A stretch of 64,000 nt of DNA from Streptomyces sp. NBC_01142 (GCF_026341125.1 NZ_JAPEOR010000002.1:434001-498000); one strand, 5' to 3'. Positions 1 to 8,915 are shown, counted from the stretch's first letter. A program made the numbers and translations. Notes: generated from the letters alone by a model not told the origin.

Positions 1-2535
1 CCACCAGCCGTACTGGAAGGCGGAGCCGCCATGGGCCCCGGTCGCGCCATGCGCGGCGGCCGGGGATTCGTCGGTCGGCAGACTCGCGGTGAGTGCCTTG
101 TAGAGGCCGTCGCCGAGTCCCGGCATGAACTCGGCCTCGATCAGCAGCGGCCACCAGGCATCCATGATCCGTACCGCGTCGGCATGGGTGTAGCGGTGCG
201 AACCGGGCGCGGTCTCCTTGCGCTGCGATCCCGCCGACTGCCAGGACTCCAACTGCTGTACTGCCGCATTGGTCTGCGGATCGGTGACGGGCCGGGAGCG
301 CAGCACCTTCAGCAGCTCGGGCAACAGCTGCTCACCGCGCAGATCGGTGACGGCGGCTTCCGCCATCGCCCGGGTGAGCGAGGCACGGGTCACCCCGCCG
401 TCCGCGACGAGCTTCGCCACCCGGTCGTCCAGCAGATCGCCGCGGTGCACGGCGCCGAAGCCGAAGGCCGCGGTGGCGTACCCCTTGGCCTGCCGGTTGT
501 TCCAGGAGACGTAGTAGTCCTGGCCGATGGACCGGGGGTGCTGGGCGAAGGGGGTGTACAAGGCGGTGTTGTCCGCCGGGTCGTAGCCCTGCCACTCGTA
601 CTGCCGCTCCGCGGTGACCGGCAGCGCCGGGTCGACGTCCTTCGCCCGCGCCGGATTCATACCGCTGTTGTAGAAGGCGGCGGTGCGGGAGTCGGCGTAG
701 AACCAGTTGAAGGCGTAGTCGATGTTGTGGGCGGCCTGCTGGAAGGACGCGGCATCCTTCACATAGGACGGGTCGTTCAGCATCTGGAAGCCGATGATCG
801 AGTCGGCCTCATGCCGGTAGGTGGTGCGCAGCGAGGTGTACGCGACGGGCTTGCCGGCGATGGTGGCGCGGTGGGTGACGATGCCGTAGTCGGTGCGCCA
901 GACCTGCATCCGGTACGAGCCCTTGGCGGTGGAGTCGGCGACGGTCGGCTTCCAGGCGTTGCGTCGTTCCAGCTTCTCCATCGGCGTGCAGACACCCCGG
1001 TAGAGGTAGTGGACCGCGTCCTTGGCGGGCGTGCCGCCGCCGGGCGCGCACAGCTCGATCGCATAGGTGTCGGTGATGTCCTGGGCCGCGGAGGTGGCGG
1101 ACCAGGCGTAGTCCTGGCCGCGGCCCATCTGGACGTACATGCCGACTCCGGCGAAGGAGACTCCGCGGGCGGAGATGCCGGGGCCCTGGAGCTCCTGGAG
1201 CATCATCAGCTGTGGCGCGAAATAGCCGGTTTGCGGGCCAAAGACGGCGACAGGATTGCCACTCGCGGTGTGCTTGCCGGAGACGAGGAGCGCGTTGGAC
1301 ATCCCGCGTCTGCCGCCGAGCGAGCCGGGCGCGATCACCCCGTCGTCGTACATCCCCTGCGCCGGCTTCAGGCTCTTCGGTGCGCGCAGCGGGGACTTGG
1401 CGCCGGTGCCCGCCGAGCCGGTCCTGTCGTGCACCAGTTGCTCGGGGACGACGGAACCGGAGTCGGGCAGCGCGGTGCCACGCGGGTTCTCGGGCTTGCT
1501 GGCGTACGGGAAGCTCGTGCCGTCGTGGACGGTGAGCACGGCCTCGGGGTCCTCGCGCTGGCGGAAGGACTCCCAGACCTTGGTGCCTTCGGCCAGGCCG
1601 TACTTCTGCTGGGCGGCGAGGAGGGAGAGCGCGGCCTGCACCTCGCCGCCTCCGCCCCCGCCGAACTGGCCGCCGACGACCGAGGCGATGGAGATCAGGT
1701 CGGTGAGCTTGAAGGGCTGGATCTCCCCGACGTTGGTGATCGAGTCGATATGACCGGTGAGGACGTACTCACCGGGGAAGTACCGTCCGTTCTTGGACTT
1801 CTCGCGGTACGCGTTGATGCCGTCGACGTACGCCTGGGCGTCGGCCATGGCCTGTTCGCCGCGGGCGCCCTCGGTCTTTCTGATCTGCTCGATCTGCGCC
1901 TCGTAGTCGGCCTCGGTGTACGGGGCCTGCGGCCAGAACTGCTGCTCCAGGCCCTGGTTGGCGAGTGCGCCACCCGCGAACGGGGTCAGTTCGCCGCGGC
2001 CTATGTGCCGGAAGAGATCCATCATCCAGAGCCGGTCCTGGCCGGCGGCGAATCCGGCGCCGAACTCGGTGCCGTAGCGGGTGGTGCCCTTGATGTGGGG
2101 GACGCCGGTCCTCTTGTCGCGGGTGATGGTGACGTCGGGGCGGGGTGTGGTGACGGACTCGACCTGGCCCTGGGGAACCCCGAAGGAGGCGTCGTTGAAG
2201 AAATCGTTGAGCTTGGCGTCGGTGAGTCCGCCGTAGCCGCCCACCAGGGAGTCGTAGCGGCCGAGTTGGTCGGAGCTGTGGGCGGGGCGGGTGCCGAAGA
2301 CCTTGTGGGCGAGGATGTCGACGAGGGTGGCGTTGCCGTTCTGGCCGGGCGGGAGGATGTCGGCGCACTGGCCTCCGCAGAGGTCGGTGTCGGCGGCGGA
2401 TGCGGTGGGTGATGCCGTGGGGGGCGCGGCTGCGGCGGCGGCCGCGGCCTGTGGCTGCGGAGCCAGCAGACCTGCGCCAAGGACGAACACCGCGGCGGCG
2501 GTGGCGGTTCTGAGACTTCCGGTGCGTCGTCGCAT
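1..2535 (-). CDS. penicillin acylase family protein, 3' end cut by window edge
   Basis: Secreted Ntn-hydrolase of the penicillin acylase/amidase family, which cleaves amide bonds of acylated substrates such as beta-lactams or acyl-homoserine lactones; the substrate here is unknown. The ATG at 2535 is followed by a basic, Ala-rich signal peptide, and the frame stays open for 845 codons to base 1. The autocatalytic cleavage site reads GMSNALLV with the nucleophile Ser413; FGPQTGYFAPQ follows, as in actinobacterial members. The last visible residues, FQYGWW, are typical of the C-terminal part, so little is probably missing. A GGAG-type ribosome site lies just before the ATG. The family call is firm, the substrate is not. 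Confidence 0.9.
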   Translation of the reverse strand, partial: MRRRTGSLRTATAAAVFVLGAGLLAPQPQAAAAAAAAPPTASPTASAADTDLCGGQCADILPPGQNGNATLVDILAHKVFGTRPAHSSDQLGRYDSLVGGYGGLTDAKLNDFFNDASFGVPQGQVESVTTPRPDVTITRDKRTGVPHIKGTTRYGTEFGAGFAAGQDRLWMMDLFRHIGRGELTPFAGGALANQGLEQQFWPQAPYTEADYEAQIEQIRKTEGARGEQAMADAQAYVDGINAYREKSKNGRYFPGEYVLTGHIDSITNVGEIQPFKLTDLISIASVVGGQFGGGGGGEVQAALSLLAAQQKYGLAEGTKVWESFRQREDPEAVLTVHDGTSFPYASKPENPRGTALPDSGSVVPEQLVHDRTGSAGTGAKSPLRAPKSLKPAQGMYDDGVIAPGSLGGRRGMSNALLVSGKHTASGNPVAVFGPQTGYFAPQLMMLQELQGPGISARGVSFAGVGMYVQMGRGQDYAWSATSAAQDITDTYAIELCAPGGGTPAKDAVHYLYRGVCTPMEKLERRNAWKPTVADSTAKGSYRMQVWRTDYGIVTHRATIAGKPVAYTSLRTTYRHEADSIIGFQMLNDPSYVKDAASFQQAAHNIDYAFNWFYADSRTAAFYNSGMNPARAKDVDPALPVTAERQYEWQGYDPADNTALYTPFAQHPRSIGQDYYVSWNNRQAKGYATAAFGFGAVHRGDLLDDRVAKLVADGGVTRASLTRAMAEAAVTDLRGEQLLPELLKVLRSRPVTDPQTNAAVQQLESWQSAGSQRKETAPGSHRYTHADAVRIMDAWWPLLIEAEFMPGLGDGLYKALTASLPTDESPAAAHGATGAHGGSAFQYGWW

Positions 2536-2886
2536 GGATGCTCCTAGAGGAGGCCGATGCGCCGGAGGTTACTGGCGGTATGACTCGTCAGTAAGGTGAA
2601 CATGCGTCACCTTTCCCGAATCGCCACAACAGTCGGTCAGTGCCCGGGGATCAGGCCCTCCATGACCGCGACAGGGAGGGCGGAGGCGGCGGCGAGGCCC
2701 TCCGGGGCACTCTCGTTCGGCTCGCTTTTGCGCAAGATCGAACCCTCCCCGGCGTGCCGTGCCTCATGGGCGATGTCCGGCCGTTGTCCGGCTGATGGTC
2801 GCCATCGGATTTTCGATGGAGCCGGATCGGGCAGGCGTACGTCCATTCCATGACGCCGAAGTACGAGCGACGGAGGTGGCAGTGCG
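2536..2886. other. intergenic region between divergent genes
   Basis: This 351-bp spacer separates the acylase from the divergent small gene at 2887, so it should hold both promoters. No convincing gene was seen. The only structure found is a nested inverted repeat: outer arms TCCGGCT (2787-2793) and AGCCGGA (2820-2826) around the hairpin GATGG-tcg-CCATC (2794-2806). It lies 60-100 bp upstream of the small gene and could be an operator or a leader hairpin. No good -35/-10 pair was recognised. Confidence 0.4.
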
Positions 2887-3498
2887 ATGGCCGGTTTCCG
2901 GAGTCTTGCGAGACAGGTGCGCGACCCGCGGAGTGACCTGGCGCTGCGGCGCTATTCACTGCGGAAGTGCCTGGAGCGATTTGCCCCTTATGGGCACCGG
3001 GCAACCTGGGATCACCTGTGCGGGAGGCACAGCATCGAGCCCGAGGACAGGGCCCCCGATCCGGCGCGGCTGGTGGCCGCGCTCGAAGAGCTGGAGGAGG
3101 CGCGGGCCGTCTGGCTCGCGTACGAGGAGAATTTCGCCGACCGCCGCAAGCGTGAGAAGCACGATGGACTGCGGCGGCCGGGATCCATCGACGACTGGCA
3201 CCGACGGACCTGGGGCGGGAACGGGGTCGCGCGCTGCGACACCCCGGCCGCCCATCCGTCGGCACCGCTCGGTGAGGTGCTGCGGCGGCTGATCTCCGCG
3301 CTGGAGACCGAGCCCGGGGAGGCCTGCCCGGTGTGCCGGGGAACGTACATCGTGTGGCGGCAGGACCTGGCCAGTGAACCGTGGTTCGGTCCGGTCTGCG
3401 CGGGGTGCGGCATCGTCGTGCCGCAGCCGGTACTGACATCCGAGGCCGTGGCGGCGGCCAAGAAGGCAGGGCGCAAGGAACTGGCGTCGGTGGCGTAG
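2887..3498 (+). CDS. hypothetical protein with C-terminal zinc ribbon
   Basis: A 203-residue protein I cannot assign to a named family. The N-terminal half is rich in Arg, Glu and Trp and probably alpha-helical. The C-terminal part carries two Cys pairs, CPVC and CAGC, about 25 residues apart, which fits a structural zinc ribbon. There is no signal peptide or membrane segment, so it is probably cytoplasmic. The ATG at 2887 follows a GGAGGTGG ribosome site about ten bases away. It is monocistronic: a strong hairpin follows within 5 bp of the stop. It looks like an actinobacterial lineage-specific gene; DNA or RNA binding would be a guess based only on the zinc ribbon. Confidence 0.75.
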   Translation: MAGFRSLARQVRDPRSDLALRRYSLRKCLERFAPYGHRATWDHLCGRHSIEPEDRAPDPARLVAALEELEEARAVWLAYEENFADRRKREKHDGLRRPGSIDDWHRRTWGGNGVARCDTPAAHPSAPLGEVLRRLISALETEPGEACPVCRGTYIVWRQDLASEPWFGPVCAGCGIVVPQPVLTSEAVAAAKKAGRKELASVA

Positions 3499-3502
3499 GG
3501 CG

Positions 3503-3537
3503 CGCGGGGGCGGCCACGGCGTCGTTGCGCCCCCGCG
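3503..3537 (+). terminator. rho-independent-type hairpin after the zinc-ribbon gene
   Basis: Perfect 10-bp stem CGCGGGGGCG (3503-3512) with CGCCCCCGCG (3528-3537), loop 15 bases, directly after the stop at 3498. There is no long T tract, as is usual in Streptomyces. Confidence 0.7.
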
Positions 3538-3594
3538 TTGTCAGTGGCGACCGGCACCATCGAAGGCATGATTCAGGTCTGCCTGAACGGCCGC

Positions 3595-3624
3595 CTCCCC
3601 CAGCCTTCGGCCGGGAGTACCCCC
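3595..3624. repeat. dispersed Streptomyces palindromic repeat
   Basis: The stretch starting CTCCCCCAGCCTTCGGCC and ending GTACCCCC matches, from memory, a short G/C-rich palindromic element common between Streptomyces genes. It lies in the spacer between two convergent genes and may act as a second terminator. Apart from this repeat and the hairpin before it, nothing was seen in 3499-3786. Confidence 0.5.
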
Positions 3625-3786
3625 GCCTCGCTGCGCCCTGCCGCCTACGGCATCGCCGTGCCGTTGTCACCCGGGCCGGGTGCCGAGGCGGCGGCAGCGG
3701 CACGCGGATCGGCCCGGAGGACACACCCTTCCTGCCGGGCGGCCGGCCCGCCGGATCCAACGCCGAGCTGCTGTCGGCGGCGCCGG

Positions 3787-4503
3787 TCAAGCCGCCCAGC
3801 GCAGATCGTAGGGCAGGCCCAGCAGGCATACGTTGAGGACGAGTTCGACGTCGGCCCCCTGGGCGGCGAGCCGGTCGGGGGCATGCTCGTACAGCCAGGC
3901 CTGCATCTCCGCGAGCGGTTCGTCCCGGTCATGGTCGTGCCACTCGCGAATGACCGACTGCTCGTTGAGGAGGTCGTTGATCCAGAGCTGGGCGACCGCG
4001 GCCAGGTGGTCGTCGGCGATCCCTCCTTCGGGCTGCGCCGCCCAGTGCGCCAGGAAGGGGGTGACGGTGCTGCTCGCGGCGACGCACGCCTGGAAGACCC
4101 GCTCGACCGAGGCGCTCGGCGCTGCGGATGCGAGGGCGTCTGCCCACCAGGCGTCCAGGAAGCCGGAGACGGCCGCCCGTTGGTCGTCCGGCCAGTGCTG
4201 CCAGCAGGCCCGGGCCAGCCCGGACATCTGATCGAAGGCCGGCTCGATCCGGCCGGCCACGAGGTGACCGGCAAAGTCCGGGAGCAGCCGCCGTATCGCT
4301 GCCGCGTGATCGGCGAAGTGGTTCGGCGCCTCGAACATGTAGTACGAGACCATGTCGGCCGGCAGGGGCACGTCCGGCGTGCGCAACAGCGCGGTCTCCC
4401 CGGAGATGTGGCACCGGTCGCAGCCCTCCTCGTCGGGGCTGACCGTTCCGGCGAAGACGGAGCGGACGCGCGCTACCGCGGCATCAAGAGATGAGGAGGG
4501 CAT
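3787..4503 (-). CDS. hypothetical protein, 238 aa
   Basis: I do not recognise the family. The protein is rich in Trp, Ala, Asp and His and appears wholly helical and soluble, with no signal peptide or membrane span. The N-terminus contains CDRCH, a possible single metal-binding pair; no other Cys pair completes a zinc finger. Coding potential is good: third-position GC is very high, and the other frames give only Arg/Pro-rich low-complexity products. The ATG at 4503 was chosen because it opens the frame. It is divergent from the RNA ligase gene at 4641 with a 137-bp shared promoter region. A role linked to the ligase is possible from this arrangement but not supported by sequence. Confidence 0.7.
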   Translation of the reverse strand: MPSSSLDAAVARVRSVFAGTVSPDEEGCDRCHISGETALLRTPDVPLPADMVSYYMFEAPNHFADHAAAIRRLLPDFAGHLVAGRIEPAFDQMSGLARACWQHWPDDQRAAVSGFLDAWWADALASAAPSASVERVFQACVAASSTVTPFLAHWAAQPEGGIADDHLAAVAQLWINDLLNEQSVIREWHDHDRDEPLAEMQAWLYEHAPDRLAAQGADVELVLNVCLLGLPYDLRWAA

Positions 4504-4640
4504 GGGAGCTGTCCTGACAGGACTCCGGGCGACCTGCGCCGGCCGAAGAGAGGGACGCTACCAGAGCGATATCCGCTCGCCCACCGGGATGTGCAACCCG
4601 CACAGTGGGGCGATGCGGACCACACCCGAGGAGCCCTGAC

Positions 4641-5726
4641 ATGTCGACCCTGCGCGTCACCGCCGAACTGCTGACCATCCACACGCACCCGAACGCCGAC
4701 GCACTCGAGCTGGCCCAGGTGGGCCTCTACCGCGCCGTGGTCGCCAAGGGCGCGTACCGCAGCGGTGACGCCGCCGTCTATATCCCGGAGCAGGCCGTGC
4801 TCCCGGCCGAGTTGGTCGAGGAGCTGGGGCTGACCGGGCGACTCGCGGGCGGTGCCTCCAACCGGGTCAAGGCGGTGCGGCTGCGCGGCGAGCTGTCGCA
4901 GGGCATCGTCTGCCGGCCCGGCGCGCTGGCGGACGTCGATCTGGTGCGTGCCGCCGCCGACGGCACGGACTTCGCGGAGCTGCTCTCGATCACCAAGTGG
5001 TCGCCGCCCATCCCGCCCACCATGGACGGCGAGGTGGAACGAGCGCCCGATCTGCTGTCCTGGGTGGACATCGAGAACATCCAGCGCTACCCGGAGATCT
5101 TCGAGCCGGGTGAGCCCGTGGTGCTGACGGAGAAGCTGCACGGCTCGGCCTGCCTGATGACGTACACCGTGGCGGGCGACGCATCGGACACCGGGAAGGT
5201 CCAGGTGTCGTCCAAGGGCTTCGGCTCCAAGGGTCTTGCGCTCAAGGAGGACCCCCGGAACCTGTACTGGCGGGCGATCCTCGGCCATGACGTTCCGGCG
5301 GTCGCTGCGCGCCTCGCCGAAAAGCTGGGCGCGCGCCGGATCGGCCTCTTCGGCGAGGTGTACGGCGCCGGGGTGCAGGACCTCGCCTACGGTGCGAACG
5401 CACGCGCCGAGGAGGATCTGGGATACGCCGTCTTCGACGTGTCGGCGGAGATCGACGGGCAGGTCCGCTGGCTGGACGCGGCCGAGCTGCTCAGCGGTGA
5501 ACTCCCCCTCGTACCACGGCTGTACGAGGGTCCGTACGACATCGAGAAGGTGCTGGAGCTGGCGAGCGGGCGGGAGACCGTGTCCGGGCGTGAGCTGCAT
5601 CTGCGGGAGGGCGTGGTGATCCGTCCGGCCACCGAGCGCTACAGCCCGGTGGTGGGCGGCCGGGCGATAGCCAAGGCGGTCAGCCCCGCGTATCTGACCC
5701 GCAAGGGCGGCACAGAGTACGAGTAG
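4641..5726 (+). CDS. ATP-dependent RNA ligase, DraRnl (Rnl5) type
   Basis: A 361-residue nucleotidyltransferase that seals nicks with a 3'-OH RNA end through an enzyme-AMP intermediate. Motif I reads TEKLHGS, with the adenylated lysine at position 165, the same number I recall for Deinococcus DraRnl. Motif IV is EGVVIRP and motif V ends in AIAKAVSPAYL. The first ~115 residues form the N-terminal OB-type domain characteristic of this subgroup rather than of T4 Rnl1/Rnl2. The frame is open further upstream, but GAGGAG seven bases before ATG 4641 and the family N-terminus fix this start. It stands alone: no RtcA, Pnkp or Hen1 partner is adjacent. RNA repair is the likely role; the in vivo substrate is unknown. 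Confidence 0.9.
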   Translation: MSTLRVTAELLTIHTHPNADALELAQVGLYRAVVAKGAYRSGDAAVYIPEQAVLPAELVEELGLTGRLAGGASNRVKAVRLRGELSQGIVCRPGALADVDLVRAAADGTDFAELLSITKWSPPIPPTMDGEVERAPDLLSWVDIENIQRYPEIFEPGEPVVLTEKLHGSACLMTYTVAGDASDTGKVQVSSKGFGSKGLALKEDPRNLYWRAILGHDVPAVAARLAEKLGARRIGLFGEVYGAGVQDLAYGANARAEEDLGYAVFDVSAEIDGQVRWLDAAELLSGELPLVPRLYEGPYDIEKVLELASGRETVSGRELHLREGVVIRPATERYSPVVGGRAIAKAVSPAYLTRKGGTEYE

Positions 5727-5795
5727 CAGGACGAAAGCTGCCGGAGAGGGACGTACACGAGGTACGCGCAAGAAGTACGCGGGGGAACGCGCGCG

Positions 5796-5828
5796 AGGTG
5801 GGCCCGGCACGGGGGTGCGGGCCCACCT
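5796..5828. terminator. bidirectional terminator between RNA ligase and soxR
   Basis: Perfect 11-bp inverted repeat AGGTGGGCCCG (5796-5806) and CGGGCCCACCT (5818-5828), loop 11, followed by TT, between two convergent stops. Confidence 0.75.
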
Positions 5829-5898
5829 TTCGCGTCGGGCGCCACCCCTCTTCACCCCGGGCGCCCCTCTTCACCTCAGGCGCCCGGCCCTCTGCACG

Positions 5899-6390
5899 TC
5901 AGGCGCCGTCCTTCGCACCGTCCTTCGCGGACCGCCGGTGCTCCGGCAGCAGCCGCGAACCGGTCATCCGCTCACCGAAGACGTCGTCCGGGTTGGACAG
6001 GACGCAGGTCTCCAGGGAGAGACAGCCGCAGCCGATGCAGTCGGTGAGGTGGTCGCGGAGCCGGCCGAGCTGCTTGATGCGCTCGTCGAGCTCGGCACGC
6101 CAGGCCTGGGACAGCCTCGCCCAGTCCTCCCGGTCGGGCGTGCGTTCCTCGGGCAGTTCGGCGAGCGCTTCCCTGATCGTGGCGAGCGGAATACCGACGC
6201 GCTGTGCCGCGCGCACGAAAGCGACCCGGCGCAGCGCGTCCCTGCCGTAGCGACGCTGATTGCCGGTGGTCCTGCGGCTGCTGATCAGGCCCTTGGACTC
6301 GTAGAAGTGCAGGGCGGACACGGCCGCGCCGCTGCGCGCGGACAGCTGGCCGACGGTGAGCTCGTGGATCTTCTCGGGAATCTGTGGCAC
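5899..6390 (-). CDS. soxR: redox-sensitive MerR-family regulator SoxR
   Basis: A 163-residue MerR-type activator that senses redox-cycling compounds through a [2Fe-2S] cluster; in Streptomyces it responds to endogenous antibiotics such as actinorhodin rather than controlling a SoxS. The winged-helix domain starts [21 protein letters not shown], the dimerisation helix follows, and the cluster loop has Cys118, 121, 123 and 129 ([12 protein letters not shown]). The frame is open upstream, but the GTG at 6390 starts the family's usual N-terminus. A -10 element TAGGGT (6403-6398 on this strand) ends seven bases before that GTG, and there is no ribosome site at proper spacing, so a nearly leaderless mRNA is likely. 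Target genes were not identified in the window. Confidence 0.93.
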   Translation of the reverse strand: MPQIPEKIHELTVGQLSARSGAAVSALHFYESKGLISSRRTTGNQRRYGRDALRRVAFVRAAQRVGIPLATIREALAELPEERTPDREDWARLSQAWRAELDERIKQLGRLRDHLTDCIGCGCLSLETCVLSNPDDVFGERMTGSRLLPEHRRSAKDGAKDGA

Positions 6391-6443
6391 TCCTCGAACC
6401 CTACTGGCCGACCGTTGACAGGAGCGCGCCCACCCAACCATGC

Positions 6444-6459
6444 TGAGCAAGCGCTTAGA
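6444..6459. promoter_or_regulatory. TetR-type operator at the MaoC gene promoter
   Basis: TGAGCAAGCGCTTAGA with the palindromic core AAGCGCTT. It directly follows a promoter with -35 TTGACA (6415-6420) and a -10-like CATGCT (6439-6444), so bound protein would block the start point. The same 16 bases recur at 7664-7679 before the nearby TetR gene. Confidence 0.7.
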
Positions 6460-6499
6460 CATAAGCTCTTTGAACGCCTGAGAGGCAGGGACCAGGGAC

Positions 6500-6961
6500 A
6501 TGGCAGAGCCGAGGATCTTCACCTCCGCCGAGGAGCTGCGCGCCGGGGTCGGCGAGCAGCTGGGGCACAGCGAATGGCTGGAGATCGAGCAGAAGCGGAT
6601 CGATCTCTTCGCCGAGGCCACCGGTGACCACCAGTGGATCCATGTCGACCCGGAGCGGGCCGCGAGCGGCCCCTTCGGCACGACGATCGCGCACGGCTAT
6701 CTCACGCTGTCGCTGCTGCCGACCTTCGTCCCGCAGATCATGCGCGTCGAGGGCATGAAGATGGGCATCAACTACGGCGCCAACAAGGTCCGCTTCCCCT
6801 CCCCCGTGCCGGTGGGCTCGCGACTGCGCGCATCAGCGGTGCTGCAGAGCGTCGAGGAGGCGGGCGGAGGCGTACAGGTGACCGCCCTCGTCACGGTGGA
6901 GCGCGAGGGCGGCGACAAGCCGGTGTGCGTGGCCGAGTCGCTGTCCCGCTACTACTTCTGA
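6500..6961 (+). CDS. MaoC family dehydratase (R-specific enoyl-CoA hydratase-like)
   Basis: A single hot-dog-fold hydratase of 153 residues that would hydrate trans-2-enoyl-CoA or a related thioester. The hydratase signature is present, [14 protein letters not shown], with likely catalytic Asp43 and His48, followed by [13 protein letters not shown]. Length fits stand-alone MaoC/NodN proteins. The ATG lies downstream of a promoter carrying the operator at 6444-6459, which is repeated before the TetR gene at 7612; the two genes converge. Together with the nearby acyl-CoA dehydrogenase this suggests breakdown of a fatty or branched-chain acyl-CoA, but the substrate cannot be told from sequence. 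The family call is secure. Confidence 0.9.
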   Translation: MAEPRIFTSAEELRAGVGEQLGHSEWLEIEQKRIDLFAEATGDHQWIHVDPERAASGPFGTTIAHGYLTLSLLPTFVPQIMRVEGMKMGINYGANKVRFPSPVPVGSRLRASAVLQSVEEAGGGVQVTALVTVEREGGDKPVCVAESLSRYYF

Positions 6962-6976
6962 AGCGGACGGACTACG

Positions 6977-7612
6977 TCAGCGGACGGACTGCTTCGGGTC
7001 GGAGACCATCCGCAGGACGAGGTCGGCGTAGAGCGCGCCGACCTCGTCGGGCGTCCTGCGCCCCTGCGTGCTGAACCAGCGCGCCACATCGATGCAGAGC
7101 GAGAGCACGGCGACGGTGGTGCCGGGCACGTCCGGTACGTCGAACTCCCCCGCCTCCACTCCCTCGGTCAGGATGCGGCGCACCACGGCATCGCTGCTGC
7201 GGCGCAGTTCCATGATCTCGGTGCGGTGGTCGGGCGAGAGCGCGTCCAGTTCGTACTGGACCACACGAGCGGTGGTGTGCCGCCCTGCGTGCCAGCGGAC
7301 GAAGGAGCTGACGGCTTCGGCGAGCCGCTCGGCGGGCGTGCCCTCGGTCGCGGCCGCCGCCGTCAGGATCTCCAGGGCCTTGTCGTGCCCGATCCGGCTG
7401 ATCCGGTGGAGCAGCTCTTCCTTGGTCTTGTAGTGGATGTAGAGCGCGGCCGGGCTCATCCCGGCACGGCCTGCGATGTCGCGGGTCGTGGTCGCGTGAT
7501 AGCCGCGCTCGGCAAAGGCCTCGACTGCGGCGACGAGCAGCTTCCTGGCGGCTTCGGGCGTGACCTCGCCCCATGCCATGTCCTCGCCGGCCGTCTCCTC
7601 CGCCGTACTCAT
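6977..7612 (-). CDS. TetR/AcrR family regulator
   Basis: A 211-residue repressor-type protein. The N-terminal helix-turn-helix is clear (AERGYHATTTRDIAGRAGM, then LYIHYKTKEELL), followed by a helical ligand-binding domain of the type that binds acyl-CoA or similar ligands. The ATG at 7612 is preferred to an upstream in-frame start because the upstream extension would run across the operator at 7664-7679 and a -10-like TATGGT (7654-7649). The stop lies 16 bp from that of the convergent MaoC gene, and both promoters share the same 16-bp operator. It therefore probably represses itself and maoC. The ligand is unknown. Confidence 0.88.
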   Translation of the reverse strand: MSTAEETAGEDMAWGEVTPEAARKLLVAAVEAFAERGYHATTTRDIAGRAGMSPAALYIHYKTKEELLHRISRIGHDKALEILTAAAATEGTPAERLAEAVSSFVRWHAGRHTTARVVQYELDALSPDHRTEIMELRRSSDAVVRRILTEGVEAGEFDVPDVPGTTVAVLSLCIDVARWFSTQGRRTPDEVGALYADLVLRMVSDPKQSVR

Positions 7613-7663
7613 CACTCGGGCTCGCCCCTTCCATTCATCAGGACGCACACCATACCCCGACGG

Positions 7664-7679
7664 TGAGCAAGCGCTTAGA
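7664..7679. promoter_or_regulatory. second copy of the TGAGCAAGCGCTTAGA operator
   Basis: Identical in all 16 bases to 6444-6459. It sits 52 bp upstream of the TetR start at 7612 and 10 bp upstream of the -10-like TATGGT, where it would cover the -35 region and allow autoregulation. Confidence 0.7.
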
Positions 7680-7746
7680 GCCTTTGAGCCATGTGGAGGG
7701 GTCGCGGCGGCGCGCATCCTCTCCGGCCGGGCCCGGCCCCGCGCAC

Positions 7747-8898
7747 TCAGAAGGCGGACACTCCGGTCAGGGCGCGGCCGATGATCAGCTTCTGGATCTG
7801 GCTGGTGCCTTCGTAGAGGGTCATCACCCGGGCGTCGCGCAGCAGTTTGCCGACCGGATACTCGTCGATGTAGCCGTAACCGCCGAAGACCTGAAGGGCG
7901 TTGCCGGCTGCGCGTACGGCGGCCTCGGAGGCGAAGAGTTTGGCCTGAGAGGCGGCGGTGGCGAACTCCTTGCCGCGGTCGACGAGATCGGCGACCCGCC
8001 AGGTGAGCATCCGGGCCGCCTCCACGTCCACGGAGATGTCGCTGATCAGTTCCTGGACCAGCTGGTAGGAGGCGATGGACCTGCCGAACTGTTCACGCTC
8101 GCCCGCGTAGCCGACTGCCGCGTCGAGGGCGGCCTGCGCAATACCCACGCAACCCGCCGCGACCGACATCCGCCCCTTGGCGAGCGCGGACATCGCGATC
8201 GAGAAGCCCTTGCCCTCGGGGCCCAGCAGCGCGGAGGCGGGGACGCGGACATCCTCGAGGACCAGCTCGGCGGTGGCCTGACCGCGCAGGCCGAGCTTGC
8301 CGTGAATGGTGCGGCGGGTCAGCCCGGGGGTACTGGCGGGGACCAGGAAGGCGGAGACGCCCTTGTACCCGGGGGTGTCGTTGGTACGGGCGAAGAGGAG
8401 AACGACATCGGCCCAGGTGCCGTTGGTGATGAACATCTTGGAGCCGTTGATGACATACGAATCGCCGTCACGCGCGGCCCTGGTCGTCAGATTTCCGGCG
8501 TCGGAGCCGGTGCCCGGCTCGGTGAGCCCGAAGCAGCCGATCGCCTCGCCCGCGGTGAGCCGAGGCAGCCACCGGCGCTTCTGCTCCTCGTCGCCCCAGG
8601 CGGCGATGGTCTTGGTGACCAGGCCGAGGGAGACGGAGACGATGCCGCGAACCGAGGAGTCACCGCGCCCGAGCTCTTCGGTGACCAGGCAGTACGCGAG
8701 GTGGTCACCGCCCGAGCCGCCGTACTCCTCGTCGACGGTGAGCCCGAGAAAGCCGAGCGCGCCCAGCTTCTTGACGATCGACTTGTCGACGTTCTCGGTA
8801 CGGTCCCACTCGACGGCATGCGGGGCGATCTCGCGGTCGACGAAGTCCTTGGCCAGCTGCCGGACGGCTGACTGCTCCTCGCTGAGCTCCAGGTTCAC
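7747..8898 (-). CDS. acyl-CoA dehydrogenase
   Basis: FAD-dependent acyl-CoA dehydrogenase of 383 residues, catalysing the first beta-oxidation step or the equivalent step of branched-chain amino acid breakdown. All three domains are present: the helical N-terminus, the middle beta domain with GCFGLTEPGTGSDAG and FITNGTWAD, and the C-terminal helical domain with GGYGYIDEYP. The base is Glu363 in TLYEGTSQIQ, in the position used by short-, butyryl- and 2-methyl-acyl enzymes rather than isovaleryl-CoA dehydrogenase. The start is GTG at 8898 after AGGTGGGG. It is divergent from the TetR gene at 8962, and the operator at 8916-8932 lies only 18 bp upstream of its start. That operator recurs at the aldehyde dehydrogenase operon. 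Confidence 0.93.
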   Translation of the reverse strand: MNLELSEEQSAVRQLAKDFVDREIAPHAVEWDRTENVDKSIVKKLGALGFLGLTVDEEYGGSGGDHLAYCLVTEELGRGDSSVRGIVSVSLGLVTKTIAAWGDEEQKRRWLPRLTAGEAIGCFGLTEPGTGSDAGNLTTRAARDGDSYVINGSKMFITNGTWADVVLLFARTNDTPGYKGVSAFLVPASTPGLTRRTIHGKLGLRGQATAELVLEDVRVPASALLGPEGKGFSIAMSALAKGRMSVAAGCVGIAQAALDAAVGYAGEREQFGRSIASYQLVQELISDISVDVEAARMLTWRVADLVDRGKEFATAASQAKLFASEAAVRAAGNALQVFGGYGYIDEYPVGKLLRDARVMTLYEGTSQIQKLIIGRALTGVSAF

Positions 8899-8915
8899 CG
8901 CGGCACCCCACCTTT

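Noticed and set aside
31..2412. 793-codon open frame on the + strand
   Set aside because: It lies antisense to the penicillin acylase gene, has a low-complexity Gly/Val/Arg composition and no family motifs; it is a by-product of high third-position GC.
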